From NCBI GenBank assembly GCA_037974665.1, contig CM075771.1, positions 17,085,425 to 17,149,424 on the forward strand: a stretch of DNA of 64,000 bases. Reading direction: 5' to 3'. The stretch comes from Ehretia macrophylla. Taxonomy: Eukaryota; Streptophyta; Magnoliopsida; Boraginales; Ehretiaceae. A program made the translations under genes and the position numbers. This document shows positions 35,001 to 47,832 of the stretch, piece by piece. The notes beneath the pieces are model-generated. The model saw only the letters and a list, made by a program, of their open reading frames with translations. It was not told the origin of the DNA and did not search any database. The number at the start of each line of letters is the position of its first letter. The first letter of the stretch is position 1.

Positions 35001-38000
35001 GTGCGCCGCGTAACTCCTTACAGATCCAAAGTTATGGGCACTGGAGCCATGGAGACATGGTCACAAGCCCTCGGTTTGCGGGCCCAGCCTCTAAGTGAGG
35101 CGAAGAGCTCTTGCCCAAGGTGGCATGGGATTCGGCAATAGAAATTTGCTGGATTAGGTTGTCGTTCATTTCGCGGCTCACGACGTACGATCCCGGACGG
35201 AAAAACAGCGCAAAAGAAGAAAAGTGTCTAGAAATGGATGAAAACGTTCGATTTTGGGAGCCGAAAATAGGTGCAGCTGAGCAGGCTTGCTGCGCCCTTC
35301 GTAGAGCTCTCGGAGAGCTTTCCAACGGTATGCTGTGCGCCGCGTAACACCTTACAGAACAAAAGTTATGGGCACCAGAGTGATGGGGACCTGGTCCTAA
35401 GCCCCACGGCCTCGGTTTGCGGGCCCAGCCTCTATGTGAAGCAAAGTCGTCTTGCCCAAGGTGGCGTGGGATTCGAAAATAGAAATGTGATGGATTAGGT
35501 TGTCGTCCTTTTTACAGCTCACGACGTGCGATCCGGGACGAAAAAACAGCGCAAAATAAGAAAAGTATCCAGAAATTAATGAAAATGTTCAATTTTGGGC
35601 TCCGAAAATAGACGCAGCAAAGCGGGCTTGCTACCCCCGTCGTAGAGCTCTCGGAGTGCTTTCCAATGGTATGCTGTGCATCGCGTAACTTCTTACGGAT
35701 CAAAAGTTATGGCCACCAGAGCGACGGAGACCTGGTCTTCAGCCCCACGCCCTCGGTTTGCGGCCCCAGCCTCTACGGGAAGAAAAGTTGTCTTGCCCAA
35801 GGTAGTGTGGGATTTGGTAATAGAAATGTGGTGGATTAGGTTGTCGTCCTTTTCGCACCTCACGTCGTACGATCCAGGCCGAAAAAACAACGCAAAAGAA
35901 GAAAAGTGTCCCGAAACTGATGAAAAAGTTCGATTTTGGGCTCCAATAATATGCGTAATTGGGCAGGCTTATTACCCTCGTCGTAGAACACTCGGAGAAC
36001 TTTCCAACGGTATGCAGTGCGTCGCGTAACTCCTTACGGATCAAAAGTTATGGGCACTAGAGCGATGGAGACCTGGTCCTAAGCCCCATGCCCCCGGTTT
36101 GTGGGCCCAACCTCTACGTGAAGTGAAGTCGTATTGCCCAAGGTGCCATGGGATTCGGAAATAGAAATGTGATGGATTAAGTTGTCGACCTTTTTACGGC
36201 TCACGACATACGATCCGGGACGGAAAAACAGCGCAAAAGGAGAAAACTGTCCAGAAATTGATGAAAACGTTTGATTTTGAGCTCCAAAAACAGGCCGAGC
36301 AATGCGGTCTTGCTGCCCCCGTCGTAGAGCGCTTGGAGAGCTTTCCAACGGTATGTTGTGCGTCGCGTAACACCTTACGGATCAAAAGTTATGGGCACCG
36401 GAACGACGGAGACCTGGTCCTAAGCCCCACGCCCTCGGTTTGCGGGCCCATCCTTTATGTGAGGCGAAGTTGTCTTGCCCAAGGTGGAGTGGGATTCGGT
36501 AATAGAAATGTGATGGATTAGGTTGTCGTCCTTTTCGCGGCTCACGACGTACGATCCATGACTGAAAAATAGCACAAAAGTAGAAAAGTGTCTCGAAACT
36601 GATGAAAACATTCAACTTTGGGCTCCAAAAACAGGTGCAGCCAAGTAAGCTTGCGGCCCCTATCGTATAGCTCTTGGAGAGCTTTCCAATGGTATGTTGT
36701 GCGCCGCGTGACACCTTACGGATCAAAAGTTATGGGCACCAGAGCGACGGAGACCTGGTCCTAAGCCCCACGCCCTCGGTTTGCAGGCCCAGCCTCTATG
36801 TGAAGCTAAGTTGTCTTGCCAAGGTGCCGTGGGATTCGGTAATAGAAATGTGATGGATTAGGTTGTCGTCCTTTTCGCGGCTCACGACGTACGATTCGGG
36901 ACGAAAAAATAGCTTAAAAGAAGAAAAGTGTCAAGAAACTGATGAAAACGTTCAATTTTGGGCTCCGAAAATAGGCGCAGCCCAGCAGACTTGCTGCTCC
37001 CGTCGTAGAGCTCTCAGAGAGCTTTCCAACGGTATGCTGTGCGCCGCGTAACTCCATACGGATCAGAAGCTATGGGCACTAGAGCATTGGAGACTCGGTC
37101 CTAAGCCCTACACCCTCGGTTTGTGGGCCCAGCCTCTACATGAAGCGAAGTTGTCTTGCCCAAGGTGGCGGGGTATTCAGTAATAGAAATGTCATGGATT
37201 AGGTTGTCGTCCTTTTCGCGTCTCGCGACGTACGATCCATGATGGAAAAACAGTGCAAAAGAAGAAAAGAGTCCAAAAACTGATGAAAACATTCGATTTT
37301 GGGCTCCAAAAACGGGCGTAGCTGAGCAGGCTTGCTACCCCCGTCGTAGAGCTCTCGGAGAGCTTTGCAACGGTATGCTATGCGTAGCGTAACTCCTTAC
37401 GGATCAAAAGTTATGGGCACCGTTGCGACGGAGACCTGGTCCTAAGCCTCACGCCTTCGGTTTACAGGCCCAGCCTCTACGTGAAGCGAAGTTGTTTTGC
37501 CCAAGGTGGCGTGGGATTCGATAATAGAAATGTGATGGATTATGTTGTGATCCTTTTCGCGCTCACGACGTATGATCCAGGATGGAAAAACATCGCAAAA
37601 GAAGAAAAGTGTACCAAAACTAACGAAAACGTTCGAATTTGGGCTCCGAAAATAGGTGCAGCCAAGTAGGTTTGGTGCTCCCGTCGTAGAGCTCTTGGAG
37701 AGCTTTCCAATGGTATGCTGTGCGCCGCGTAACTCCTTACGGATCAAAAGTTATGGGCACTGGAGCGATGGAGACCTGGTCCTAAGCCCTACGCCCTCGA
37801 TTTGCGGGCCCAGCCTCTCTGTGAAGCGAAGTTGTGTTGCCCAAGGTGGCCTAGGATTCGGTAATAGAAATATGATGGATTAGGTTGTCGTCCTCTTCAC
37901 GGTTCACGACGTATGATATGGGACGGAAAAACTGAGCAAAAAAGAAAAGTGTCCCGAAACTAATGAAAATGTTCGATTTTGGGCTCTAAAAATAGGAACA

Positions 38001-39949
38001 ACCTTGGAAGCGTGGTACCCCCGTTGTAGAGCTCTCAAAGAGCTTTCCAACAGTATGCTGTGCGCCGCGTAACTCCTTACGGATCAATAGTTATGGGAAC
38101 CAAAGCGACGAAGACCTGGTCCTAAGCCCCACACCCTCGGTTTGCGGCCCCAGCCTCTACGTGAAGCGAAGTTGTCTTCCCCAAAATGGAGTGGGATTCG
38201 ATAAAAGAAATGTGATGGATTAGGTTGTCGTCCTTTTCGGGGCTCCCGACATACGATCCGGGATGGAAAAACAAGGCAAAAAAAGAAAAATGTCCCGAAA
38301 CTAATGAAAACGTTTGATTTTGGTCTACGAAAATAGGCGCAGCCAAGCAAGCTTGTTGCCCCCGTTGTAGAGCTCTCGGAGAGCTTTCCAACGGTATGTT
38401 GTGCGCTGCGTAACTTCTTTCGAATCAAAAGTTATCGGCAGCAGAGCGATGGAGACCTGGTCTTAAGCCCCATGCCCTCGGTTTGCGGGCCCAACCTCTA
38501 TGTGAAGCGAAGTTGTCTTGCCCAAGGTAGCATAGGATTCGGTAATAGAAATGTGCTGGATTAGGTTGTCGTCCTTTCCGCGGCACACGACGTACGATCC
38601 AGGAGGGAAAAACAACGCAAAAGAAGAAAAGTGTCCAGAAACTGATGAAAATATTCGATTTTGGGCTCTGAAAACTTGCGCATCCGAGCAGGCTTGCTGC
38701 CCCCACTGTAGAGATCTCGGAGAGCTTTCCAACGGTATGCTTTGCGTCCCGTAACTCCTTGCGAATCAAAAGTTATGGGCACCGGAACGACGGAGACCTG
38801 GTCTTAAGCCCCACGCCCTCGGTTTGCGGGCCCAGCCTCTACGTGAAGTGAAGTTGTCTTGCCCAAGGTGGCTTGGGATTCGGTAATAGAAATGTGTTGG
38901 ATTAGCTTGTCGTGATTTTCGAGGCTCACGACGTACGATCCGGGACGGAAAAAATGCGCAAAAGAAGAAAAGTGTCCTGAAATTGATGAAAATATTCAAT
39001 TTTGGGCTCTAAAAATAAGAGCAGCCAAGCATGCTTGTTTTCCCAATGGTAGAGCTCTTGGAGAGCTTTCCAACGGTATGCAGTGTGCCGCGTAACTCCT
39101 TACAAATCAAAAGTTATGGGCACCGGAGCAACGGAGACCTAGTCCTAAGCCCAATGCCCTCGGTTTGCGGGCCTAGCCTCTACGTGAAGCGAAGTTATCT
39201 TGCCCAAGGTGCTGTTTAGTAATAGAAATGTGGTGGATTAGGTTGTCATCCTTTTCGTGGCTGAAGACATACGATCTGTGATAGAAAAAGAGCGCATAGG
39301 AAAAAAAGTGTACCGAAACAGATGAAGACATTCAATTTTGGGCTCCAAATATAGGCGCAACCGAGCAAGCTTGTTGCCCCCGTCGTAGAGCTCTCGAAGA
39401 GCTTTCCAACAGTACGCTGTACGCCGCGTAACTCCTTACGGATCAAAAGGTATGGGCACCGGAGCGACGGAGACCTAGTGCTAAGCCCCACGCCCTCGGT
39501 TTGCGGGGCCAGCCTCTACGTGAAGTGGAGTTGTCTCGCCCAAAGTGGCGTGGGATTCGATAATAGAAATGTGATAGATTAGGTTGTCGTCCTTTTTGCG
39601 ACTCACAACGTACGATCCAGGACGGAAAAACAGCGCAAAACAAGAAAAGTGTCCCGAAACTAATGAAAACGTTCGATTTTGGGCTCCGAAAACAGGCACT
39701 ACCAAGCAAGCTTGTTGCCCCCATCGTAGAGCTCTCAGAGAGCTTTCCAACGGTATGTTGTGCGACGCGTAACTCCTTACGGATCAAAAGTTATAGGCAC
39801 CGGAGCCATGGAGACCCGGTCCTAAGCCCCATGCCCTCGGTTTGCGGGCCCAACCTCTAAGTGAAGCGAAGTTGTCTTGCCCAAGGTAGCGTGGGATTCG
39901 GTAATATAAATGTGCTGGATTAGGTTGTCGTCCTTTTCGCGGCACACAA
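32013..39949 (+). repeat. 341-bp satellite, block 4 (about 23 monomers)
   Basis: Same monomer and strand. It starts with the right target duplication of the family A LTR and ends with cacaa, the left target duplication of the two-LTR element. The monomers at about 34.3-36.4 kb match in order those at about 52.9-54.6 kb. Confidence 0.95.
34514..36303 (+). repeat. Satellite segment matching 53086-54534 in monomer order
   Basis: Marker gatccaaac is at 34514 and 53086; ggagccatggagacatgg at about 35044 and 53616; agcgggcttgctac at 35621 and 53852; gcggtcttgctg at 36303 and 54534. Offsets are 18,572, 18,572, 18,231 and 18,231. The step of exactly 341 shows that one monomer was gained or lost between the second and third markers. 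Removing the 10,403-bp element and its 5-bp duplication leaves 7,823 bp, twice 3.91 kb. Confidence 0.75.
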
Positions 39950-41142
39950 TGTCACGCCCCAACCCGGCCTATAAAGGTTAGACTAGGGTGTGATCTAAAA
40001 ATTCAAGTCACGTCTCGTACTTAACCGTTCATGAAGATTTAACACTTAACGTTTTGGCCTAAACTCCAAAATTTTTCAGAAAACCGGCATCATAACGGCT
40101 GTAATTGGACTCTTTGATTTGGCCTAATTCTCTAAACACCTCAAAATTTTCTAATCTCAAGTTCATTTCCAACTAAGATTGCTATTTATCATCAATTAAA
40201 ACGACTATTGGTTAACTCGATGTCTCGTTTGATTTATAACCTACCATGATACTATGTCTCGTTCGTTTGTTTATCCTCGTTACAAGGTATCTGTTGATCT
40301 TAACTTAATAGTATGTACCCGTTTAAGATTGGATAAGTTCATTTACTTAGTCCTTAGCTAGTACGTCATAACCTATGATAGATACTAGCGGTAATAATAG
40401 CAAAAACGATCATAGTAGTGTCTAGCGTCAGTCTACTTAATATCAGTACAAACCAAAATTAGATCCCAAATTACAAGGGGGGTCTTTTACATTACAAATA
40501 GCAAGCAACAGAAGGAAATAGTCTTCAGGTAGCATAGAGTTCACAAGTAGCCACAATCACGCAAAGCACACAAGACAGGAAATCACTCCAAGGATCATCG
40601 TTAGGCACACAGTCCTCGGGTACCTGTTCTGGATCTTCTTCACCTGAGATGATAAAAGAGGGTGAGTCCTTATGAACTCAGCGAGGGGGAACAAGAAATA
40701 GGTTTTGAAACTCATTTTCCAGTTCAACTTATGAAATCCTTTTGCAAGCGTAAATATAACACTAATATCAGTACAAGAACAGAAATACCAGTCTTTCCTC
40801 CCCGAGGTTCTCTAAGAACCAAGCGAGAGTACTTATACACATAGTAAAAAGGATACAGTGAGCTTTTGCTCTCAGATCAGATTCATAATCAGGTGTTGCG
40901 GACAACTTCAAATCATCCCCAAAACACACCAGGTGGGTGTACTCCGGATGTACCCCGAAATCCTACGACCCAACTCTTTGAGGAAGTTTAGCCCCCAAGC
41001 GAGAGAGGGAATGGGACAGTGGTAGTCACGGGTGCACCGGCAAGCCCGATGCCGCCCGGTGTGCATGATCGCTACCACGCCGACAGGAAAGGTTGCAACC
41101 TTGTATGCAGTGCACATTTATGATATGTAGTATATCACATTA

Positions 41143-41168
41143 GGAGGACAACAAAGTAGGTTGCCTCC
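41143..41168. other. Conserved stem-loop in the left LTR
   Basis: All nine pairs and the aaagtag loop are present. Confidence 0.65.
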
Positions 41169-43284
41169 GGACAGTCATAAAATTGCACATTGACCAAGTA
41201 AATAAGCAGGGCACGATAAAACATGTAATTTCACTTGCAGGGCATATAGAGTTATATGAACATTAAACGGGCAGCCATATAACACATGTGAATCAAGCCA
41301 TATAACTCATTACGAAGTCCACGTGATCAAGTAATAAGATTATTCAACATGCAATAACATCTACGTGGATTCGGGCACAAGAAAAGCCTATTTGTCAACA
41401 TGCAATGATCAAAATAATATTTAGGACAATAAAGGCATTTACGAGCAGCCTACTAAACATATAATTCCACACAATATCCAAATGATCAACACTTAGCAAA
41501 ACTACCTAGTCATTAGGGTTTCCATTTCGTGCATATTCGTGCAATTTGAGCCTCAAACCAACTCAAAGTCAATCTCAAGCCATGCATCATTTAATTCAAC
41601 ATCCTCAAACATTCAAAATAGTCCACACAACATCCCGAAGCTACAGTCCCAAGCGTTTAATTCAACAAGAGGAGTTACCACAATTTTTCTAAGCACAACA
41701 TTAAGTGAAACCCTTACTGCAATAGGCTGTTTGCTCACAATCAATAGGATACGGAAAAAATCTCCAAATCCAATGAATAAGATGTCAAATTAAATCTTAA
41801 GAAGTTAACTAAAATAAGAAACAATCCTTGCATCATTTGGAGTTCGAGATCATTAGTTATAGCCGAAACAGTGGGATAGCACAAAACTGTCCAGATTTGC
41901 ACACATTTCGATAATGGACGTTTTTGAGGTCCTTAGGTTCAGATTTAGCCTTAGTCCATTTCTGACAAAAATGTCCAGAACTGAAAAAAATTGCAGCACA
42001 CCAATTTTCATGGATTTGGGACATTATTAACTAAGTCAAATATGGTTCGTTCTACAAGGTCAGTGCATCTGCCAAAACCTGCTTCATTTTTCCAGATTTC
42101 CAGATTTGGACACACTTTAAAGATTCGCCATTTTGAAGACCTTAGAGTCAAAATTAGCTTCGGCCTATTTCTGTGAAAAATGTTCAAAACTGGAAAAAAT
42201 AGTCACCTACCAATTTTCATGCATTTTCAACATCATTTTCCTAGCTAAACTTACCTCGAAACAATCTGGTCAGAGAGCTGTCAACAATCCGACTTCACCT
42301 ATCACCACTTTCATGCTAAAATCTTGCCATGCATGGTTGAAGAAGCTTATGAACGAACATATAACTCAAGTACAGAAGCAAAGACATACATTTAAGAGCA
42401 TGCATGTGAATTTTTGAAGGATTTTCAAAAGGTTTTAGCCGTCACCTTAGCAAACAACCAAGAAGATGCACAAAAACTTGTTGAAGCTCAAATCTCTTCT
42501 TCTTCTTGTTTAGCTGAGATTCCAACTTGGTTTTCTCTATTTTTCCTAGCCTAGTGATCAATCTCTTAGTACATGCATGTGGTTAGAACAAGAAGAAAAG
42601 AAATGCTAGCTTAAAACTGACCTAGGGCCGAAATGAAGGCTTCAAAGGGCATGCATGTGTGATTTTCGAACTCTAGCTAGTTTGGTTGAGCTTCTTCGAT
42701 GGTTGCTTGTCTTGATGCACCAAGAATTGATGAAGATGAGCAAGGGATGGTGAGAACTCAGCCAAGGACGAGGGAGAGAGAGAGAAATGTGAGAGGAAAG
42801 AAGAAATGACAAAAAAAAAAATGAAGGCCTTTGCAATTTTTGATGAGCATGTTCGGCCTTGAGCTTGATGAATCAGATTTTTGTGTCTTCAAGGTGTGAT
42901 TTTAAAATGCTAGCATGGGCATGAAGCTTTTGGTCGAGCTAGGTGAAGAAATTGAGGAGAATTTGAGCAATTTTTTAAGCATTGATAAGTGTTTTTGTGT
43001 CATGACTTGTCTAGAATCATTTTGAATTAAACATGCATGCAAGAAACCACATAGTGGTCAGCCAAAGCTAGTCTCAAATCTGAATTTTTGTCATCTTTGA
43101 GCATTATTTTAATTGTGTCTTGAAAGTGCAAAAAGAATAAGGAATAAAGAATAAGGAAGGCTTAGTGTTTGGTGAATTTTTGTCTTCTAGTGAGTTGAAT
43201 TAGGATTATAATATTGATAGTGGATTTTGTAGGATTGTTTAACAGTCTAGTACTTTGTGTAAGATGCTTTCTTGATTAGCGTGA

Positions 43285-43660
43285 GGGCATGCTTTTCTTG
43301 GTCTAGGGCACGCACTACGAGGTAGGACACGAACTAGAAGATGAACGTACGTTTTTCAAGTAAATGCATGCAACCCTAAATGAATGCACGTAATTTAATG
43401 CATGGCACATAAAATGAACACAATTCTTAAACCTATGTTAGGACACGTAATTCAAGGTTAGGACACACAAAATGAGACAACGCATGCAATTCGAAGTCGG
43501 GGCACATAAGTCAAGGATTAGGGCACATAATTCTAGGTCAAGGCACAAATGACGAGGCATGCACAAAAACCAGGACAGGGCATGTAATCCAAGGTTAGTC
43601 ATATCATCCTTGGTCTATGGCACGCAAATCAAGGTAACACACGTTATTCGGGGTCGGGCC
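43285..43660 (-). repeat. ACGTG-type minisatellite in the left LTR
   Basis: Degenerate units of about 20 bp (gcacgtaatt-, ggcacataa-, gggcacgcac-) occupy about 375 bp next to the LTR terminus, intermediate in length between the two other size classes. Confidence 0.75.
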
Positions 43661-43665
43661 TCACA

Positions 43666-43701
43666 TCCTCCCCTCCTTAAAAGAATTTCGTCCCGAAATT
43701 C
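43666..43701 (-). promoter_or_regulatory. Polypurine tract (43666-43678) and adjacent inverted repeat
   Basis: Minus-strand aaggaggggagga is 13 purines long and abuts the LTR end TGTGAGGCC. The arms gaatttcg (43683-43690) and cgaaattc (43694-43701) match those at 2786-2804 exactly, linking this element with the integrase-bearing one. Confidence 0.88.
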
Positions 43702-45400
43702 ATTCTTGCCTATTGAGGTCATTTAGACAGATTCCGACCATTGTTATTTTCCAACTCCGGGTTGTCCTTTGCTCTGTGATCTCTCTTACCACAACGAATT
43801 CACTTCCTAGCTTTCTCCAATCATTTAATTCGGTGTGACCCCTATATTTACAGTTCGTTCCTTGGAACAACTCTATTTTCTCCAATTGATCTTAAGGTCG
43901 AGTTCATTAACTAAGGTTAGAATCTCCAAACATAGTCATCAAAGCTGCATCGGTATTCTAACAATATAACTATAACTCCAAAATCATGACTCATGTTGTA
44001 TCAATCTTGCATTCATACCTCAAATGGAATATCACAATAATTCCATGATCCTAGGGTGACATACGCTAATTCAAGATGATAGGTCTATATCCGATTTACA
44101 TATCCTACCAACTAGTTTCAAAATTGTTAACACGTAGGACCTACACATGTTATGGATCGTTTCTACAATATGACCCTATCTTCAAGAAGAACTCACCAAC
44201 AACTAATCCATCTCAAATCGCCATCTATCGACAATATCATAATCCTTATCTCGTAGGTACGTTAGATTAACAAATCTTCTAATGACTAGTCTACCGATTA
44301 CAGGCTCCTATTCACTAACATATTTCCCCAGTTCCGTTAACCTTTACGCTCGTAATCAAGGAGAAAGACCGTTGAGATTCATTAAACGGGAATTCTAAGG
44401 TTTATTAAGTATCACCAACTAATGCCATTGAAATTGCATGGGTAAACTGATCATGTCACACTAGTTCAACTCTTACAAGTAAGCTTCATCAGCTTATGAT
44501 CCACAATTTATTTCCTTATTCAAATATCTATTTTCAAGTCACAAGGCTTCAGAATTTTCTTTTAATCTTATCCAAAACTCCTAAGGCGAATAGTTTCAAT
44601 CTCAAATAAATTTCACTCACCTCAACCCAATGTTACATCATACTTAAGAAGATAATGGTCCTACTCACTTAGCGACCTAGTCATTCCTTCGAACACTTAA
44701 TGCCCGCCAATATATCTTCAACATTAATGTTACTAAGCTAGGGCCATATCCATGTAAATGATATCAATGCTCCACTAGGTTATCGGCCAAACAACAACAA
44801 TCCTAGGACTATAAATGGGTACCGAAATGATCTAGCTCATAAGATACTTACCATACTAATCCAAGTAGCTTGTTACACAAAATAACTTCAAGGCCGTGTC
44901 AACATAAGAATTATAACCACAATCATCCTACAATATAATCTAATAGAATTTCAAAAGTAATCAACCACTCACTTAGCTATCACTACAAAATCCGCCCACC
45001 TTTTAACGCCCACGATTGGAAGTCTACCAACGATTAGTTTCTAGTCGTAAAACGGTGCACATAGATACGGTTGTCTAACAACAGTCTCTTGGGTCATTAT
45101 GACTCTAATTCATCTCCATCTTAACTATATGAAATCTTACTCTTCTCATTTACATGTTCAACTAGCTAAGAGCATCAAGACTCATTGACCTTACGTCCAA
45201 GGGTTTACTATAAATCATCATGTCCGTGTTTTACTTCCATTATATAAAGTGACCTCTTTACCTGCATGACAATACGTTGTTTCCAAAGAAGTGCACATAA
45301 AGGATGGATGATACTGATGTCAAGTAATATTTTTCCTATAGGTTTAATAGATAAGTTTACCTTCAATTGTGGTTACTGCTTGCAACCTGGACACGATTCT
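43702..45400. other. Interior of the two-LTR element with no recognisable coding
   Basis: About 1.7 kb of AT-rich, low-complexity-free sequence between the gag remnant and the polypurine tract, where pol would normally lie. The short frames on both strands (the longest 64 codons at 44076-44270) resemble nothing I know. I see no satellite, no second LTR and no reverse-transcriptase motif. Confidence 0.6.
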
Positions 45401-45413
45401 TTTGCCACTTTGG

Positions 45414-46200
45414 ACAGTTCTTGTCGCGATGTTGATCACTCCCACATCTATTGCATCTACCAGACCTCTTCCAACATTGGGCTTCCGTGTGCCCCCTCTT
45501 GTTGCAATAGTTACATGTATCAGGATGGGGTTTAACCGAGCCTCTCGATGTGACATGACTAAATTGGTTGACTATGGTACCCGACTGTAATATATTAGTA
45601 GTTGCCTTCCCCGAATTCTAGCCTCGACCCTGGGTACTCCCTCTCGTAGACTGTCCTTGCACCCTCTGTCGTTTTGGGCATTCCTTGACCTTATGTTGAT
45701 TACTACCGCAACCGTTACACCTTCCTGTTTTCCTCTAACAGTTAATCTTCAGATGACCTCTACGTGCACAGTGAGTACAACATGGGATTAGAGTAGTATT
45801 AACACCTCCATAAGGGCCTCGAGCTATAGGAATATCTAAACCACCTTGGCAAACTTTCTCAACAAGTAGCTGCTCCAGGCTCTGTACTTGAGTCGGTTGA
45901 CTCGACCCTGCCACTTCCTGACTCTTTCCTCTCTCAGCTTTTATTGCCTCTAAAAGAACTTCACCATAGGTGAGAAACTGAAAAGGAGCCAAGCTATTTT
46001 GAATCTCGGATCTCAGCCCTTTAATAAATCTCTGGATCTTTTTCTCAGTAGTCTATACCATTTCAGGAGCATACTGGGATAGTTGATTCAATCGGGTTTC
46101 GTACTGTGCAACCGTCAAATCCCCTTGTTTGAAGGTCACGAACTCATTCCTTCGAAGTCTCCCTCTACTTCCAAGAACTCTTCCCACCATTCTAAAAGAG
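45414..46200 (-). pseudogene. Retroviral-type gag remnant with four CCHC zinc knuckles (fossil)
   Basis: On the minus strand a stretch resembling the end of a plant Retrotrans_gag domain (FVTFKQGDLTVAQYETRLNQ) is followed by a linker and then four C-x2-C-x4-H-x4-C knuckles: CTHCARRGHLKINC (45738-45779), CNGCGSNQHKVKEC (45678-45719), CNYCNKRGHTEAQC (45474-45515) and CNRCGSDQHRDKNC (45414-45455). In living relatives gag forms the particle and the knuckles bind the element RNA. One or two knuckles are usual, so four is noteworthy. The region is broken, with several breaks, and is not expected to make protein. Family assignment beyond Ty3/gypsy rests on the LTRs. Confidence 0.75.
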
Positions 46201-46581
46201 GTAGCCCCAAATATGACAGGTGTTTATATATACAATTATGCTACACGAGAAGCAAAGGTGTACTTATACAATCATACTACATAGGAACAATCATATCTTA
46301 ATACATAGGATTGTATAATAAAACATTAACAACTAGTATACATCCTAGCATACAAGAACCCATTGTAATATACGGTGCACTTGAATCACATAGGCATGTT
46401 GAGCACCTAAAAGAAAAATATTGTTCACATTGGTTCACAAAAGTACATAATATTCAATGCTCAAAGAAATTAAAGCCCCTTAGCACACATTAACACATAT
46501 AAATAAGACATCATAATTACCTTAGGACTTCTACCCATGGTCTGAGAGTTGAACCTGACTAACGCCTAGTTAGTAAACTAA

Positions 46582-46593
46582 GCTCTGATACCA
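46582..46593 (-). promoter_or_regulatory. Primer-binding site for initiator Met-tRNA
   Basis: Minus-strand TGGTATCAGAGC is complementary to the 3' end of plant initiator Met-tRNA, the usual primer of Ty3/gypsy chromoviruses. It lies 16 bases inside the 5' LTR edge at 46610, a longer gap than usual. Confidence 0.85.
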
Positions 46594-47806
46594 TTTCATA
46601 TATATAAGGTGTCACGCCCCAACCCGGCCTATAAAGGTTAGACTAGGGTGTGATCTAAAAATTCAAGTCACGTCTCGTACTTAACCGTTCATGAAGATTT
46701 AACACTTAACGTTTTGGCCTAAACTCCAAAATTTTCCAAAAAACCGGCAGCATAACGGTTGTAATTGGACTCTTTGGTTTGGCGTAATTCTCTAAACGCC
46801 TCAAAATTTTCTAATCTCAAGTTCATTTCCAACTAAGATTGCTATTTATCATCAATTGAAACGCCTATTGGTTATCTCGATGTCTCGTTTGATTTATAAC
46901 CTAGCATGATACTATGTCTCGTTCATTTGTTTATCCTCGTTACAAGGTACCTGTTGATCTTAGCTTAATAGCATGTACCCGTTTAAGATTTGATAAGTTC
47001 ATTTACTTAGTCCTTAGCTAGTACGTCATAACCTATGATAGATACTAGCGGTAGTAATAGCAAAAACGATCATAGTAGTGTCTAGCATCAGTCTACTTAA
47101 TATCAGTACAAACCAAAATTAGACCCCAAATTATAACATGGGTCTTTTACATTACAAATAACAAGCAACATAAAGAAATAGTCTTCAAGTAGCATAGAGT
47201 TCACAAGTAGTCACAATCACGCAAAGCACACAAGACAGGAAATCACTCCAAGGATTCATCGTTAGGCACACCGTCCTCGGGTACCTGTTCTGGATCTTAT
47301 TCACCTGAGATGATAAAAGAGGGTGAGTCCTTATGAACTCAGTGAGGGGGAACGAGAAATAGGTTTTGAAACTCATTTTCCGGTTCAACTTATGAAAATC
47401 CTTTTGCAAGCATGAATATAACAATAATATCAGTACAGGAACAGAAATACCAGTCTTTCCTCCCCGAGGTTCTCTAGGAACCAAGCAAGAGTACTTATAC
47501 ACATAGTAAAAAGGATACAGTGAGCTTTTGCTCTCAGATCAGATTCAGAATCAGTTGTTGCGGCTGACTTCAAATCATCCCCAAAATACACCAAGTGGAT
47601 GTACTCCGGATGTACCCCGAAATCCTACGACCCAACTCTCCGAGGAAGTCTAGCCCCCAAGCGAGAAAGAGGGAATGGGACAGTGGTAGTCATGGGTGCA
47701 CCAGCAAGCCCGATGCCGCCCGGTGTGCGTGATCGCTACCACGCTGACAAGAAATGTTGCAACCCTGTATGCAGTGCACATTTATGACATGTAATATATC
47801 ACATTA

Positions 47807-47832
47807 GGAGGACAACAAAGTAGGTTGCCTCC
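47807..47832. other. Conserved stem-loop in the right LTR
   Basis: All nine pairs and the aaagtag loop are present. Confidence 0.65.

Larger units (their letters stand above)
39950..43665 (-). mobile_element. Left LTR (3' LTR) of the two-LTR element
   Basis: 3,716 bp, starting tgtcacgccccaacccgg and ending gggtcgggcctcaca. It contains the stem-loop at 41143-41168, the 209-bp duplication (41892/42101), a GA-rich tract near 42770-42810 and the minisatellite at about 43285-43660. The polypurine tract follows directly, which identifies it as the 3' LTR of a minus-strand element. Confidence 0.92.

Noticed and set aside
44076-44270. Possible captured host gene inside the two-LTR element
   Set aside because: The frames in this part are all short and on both strands, with no motif, codon bias or splice pattern that I can support.
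46582-46593. Fragment of a Met-tRNA gene
   Set aside because: Only the 12 bases complementary to the tRNA 3' end are present, at the position expected for a retroelement primer site.
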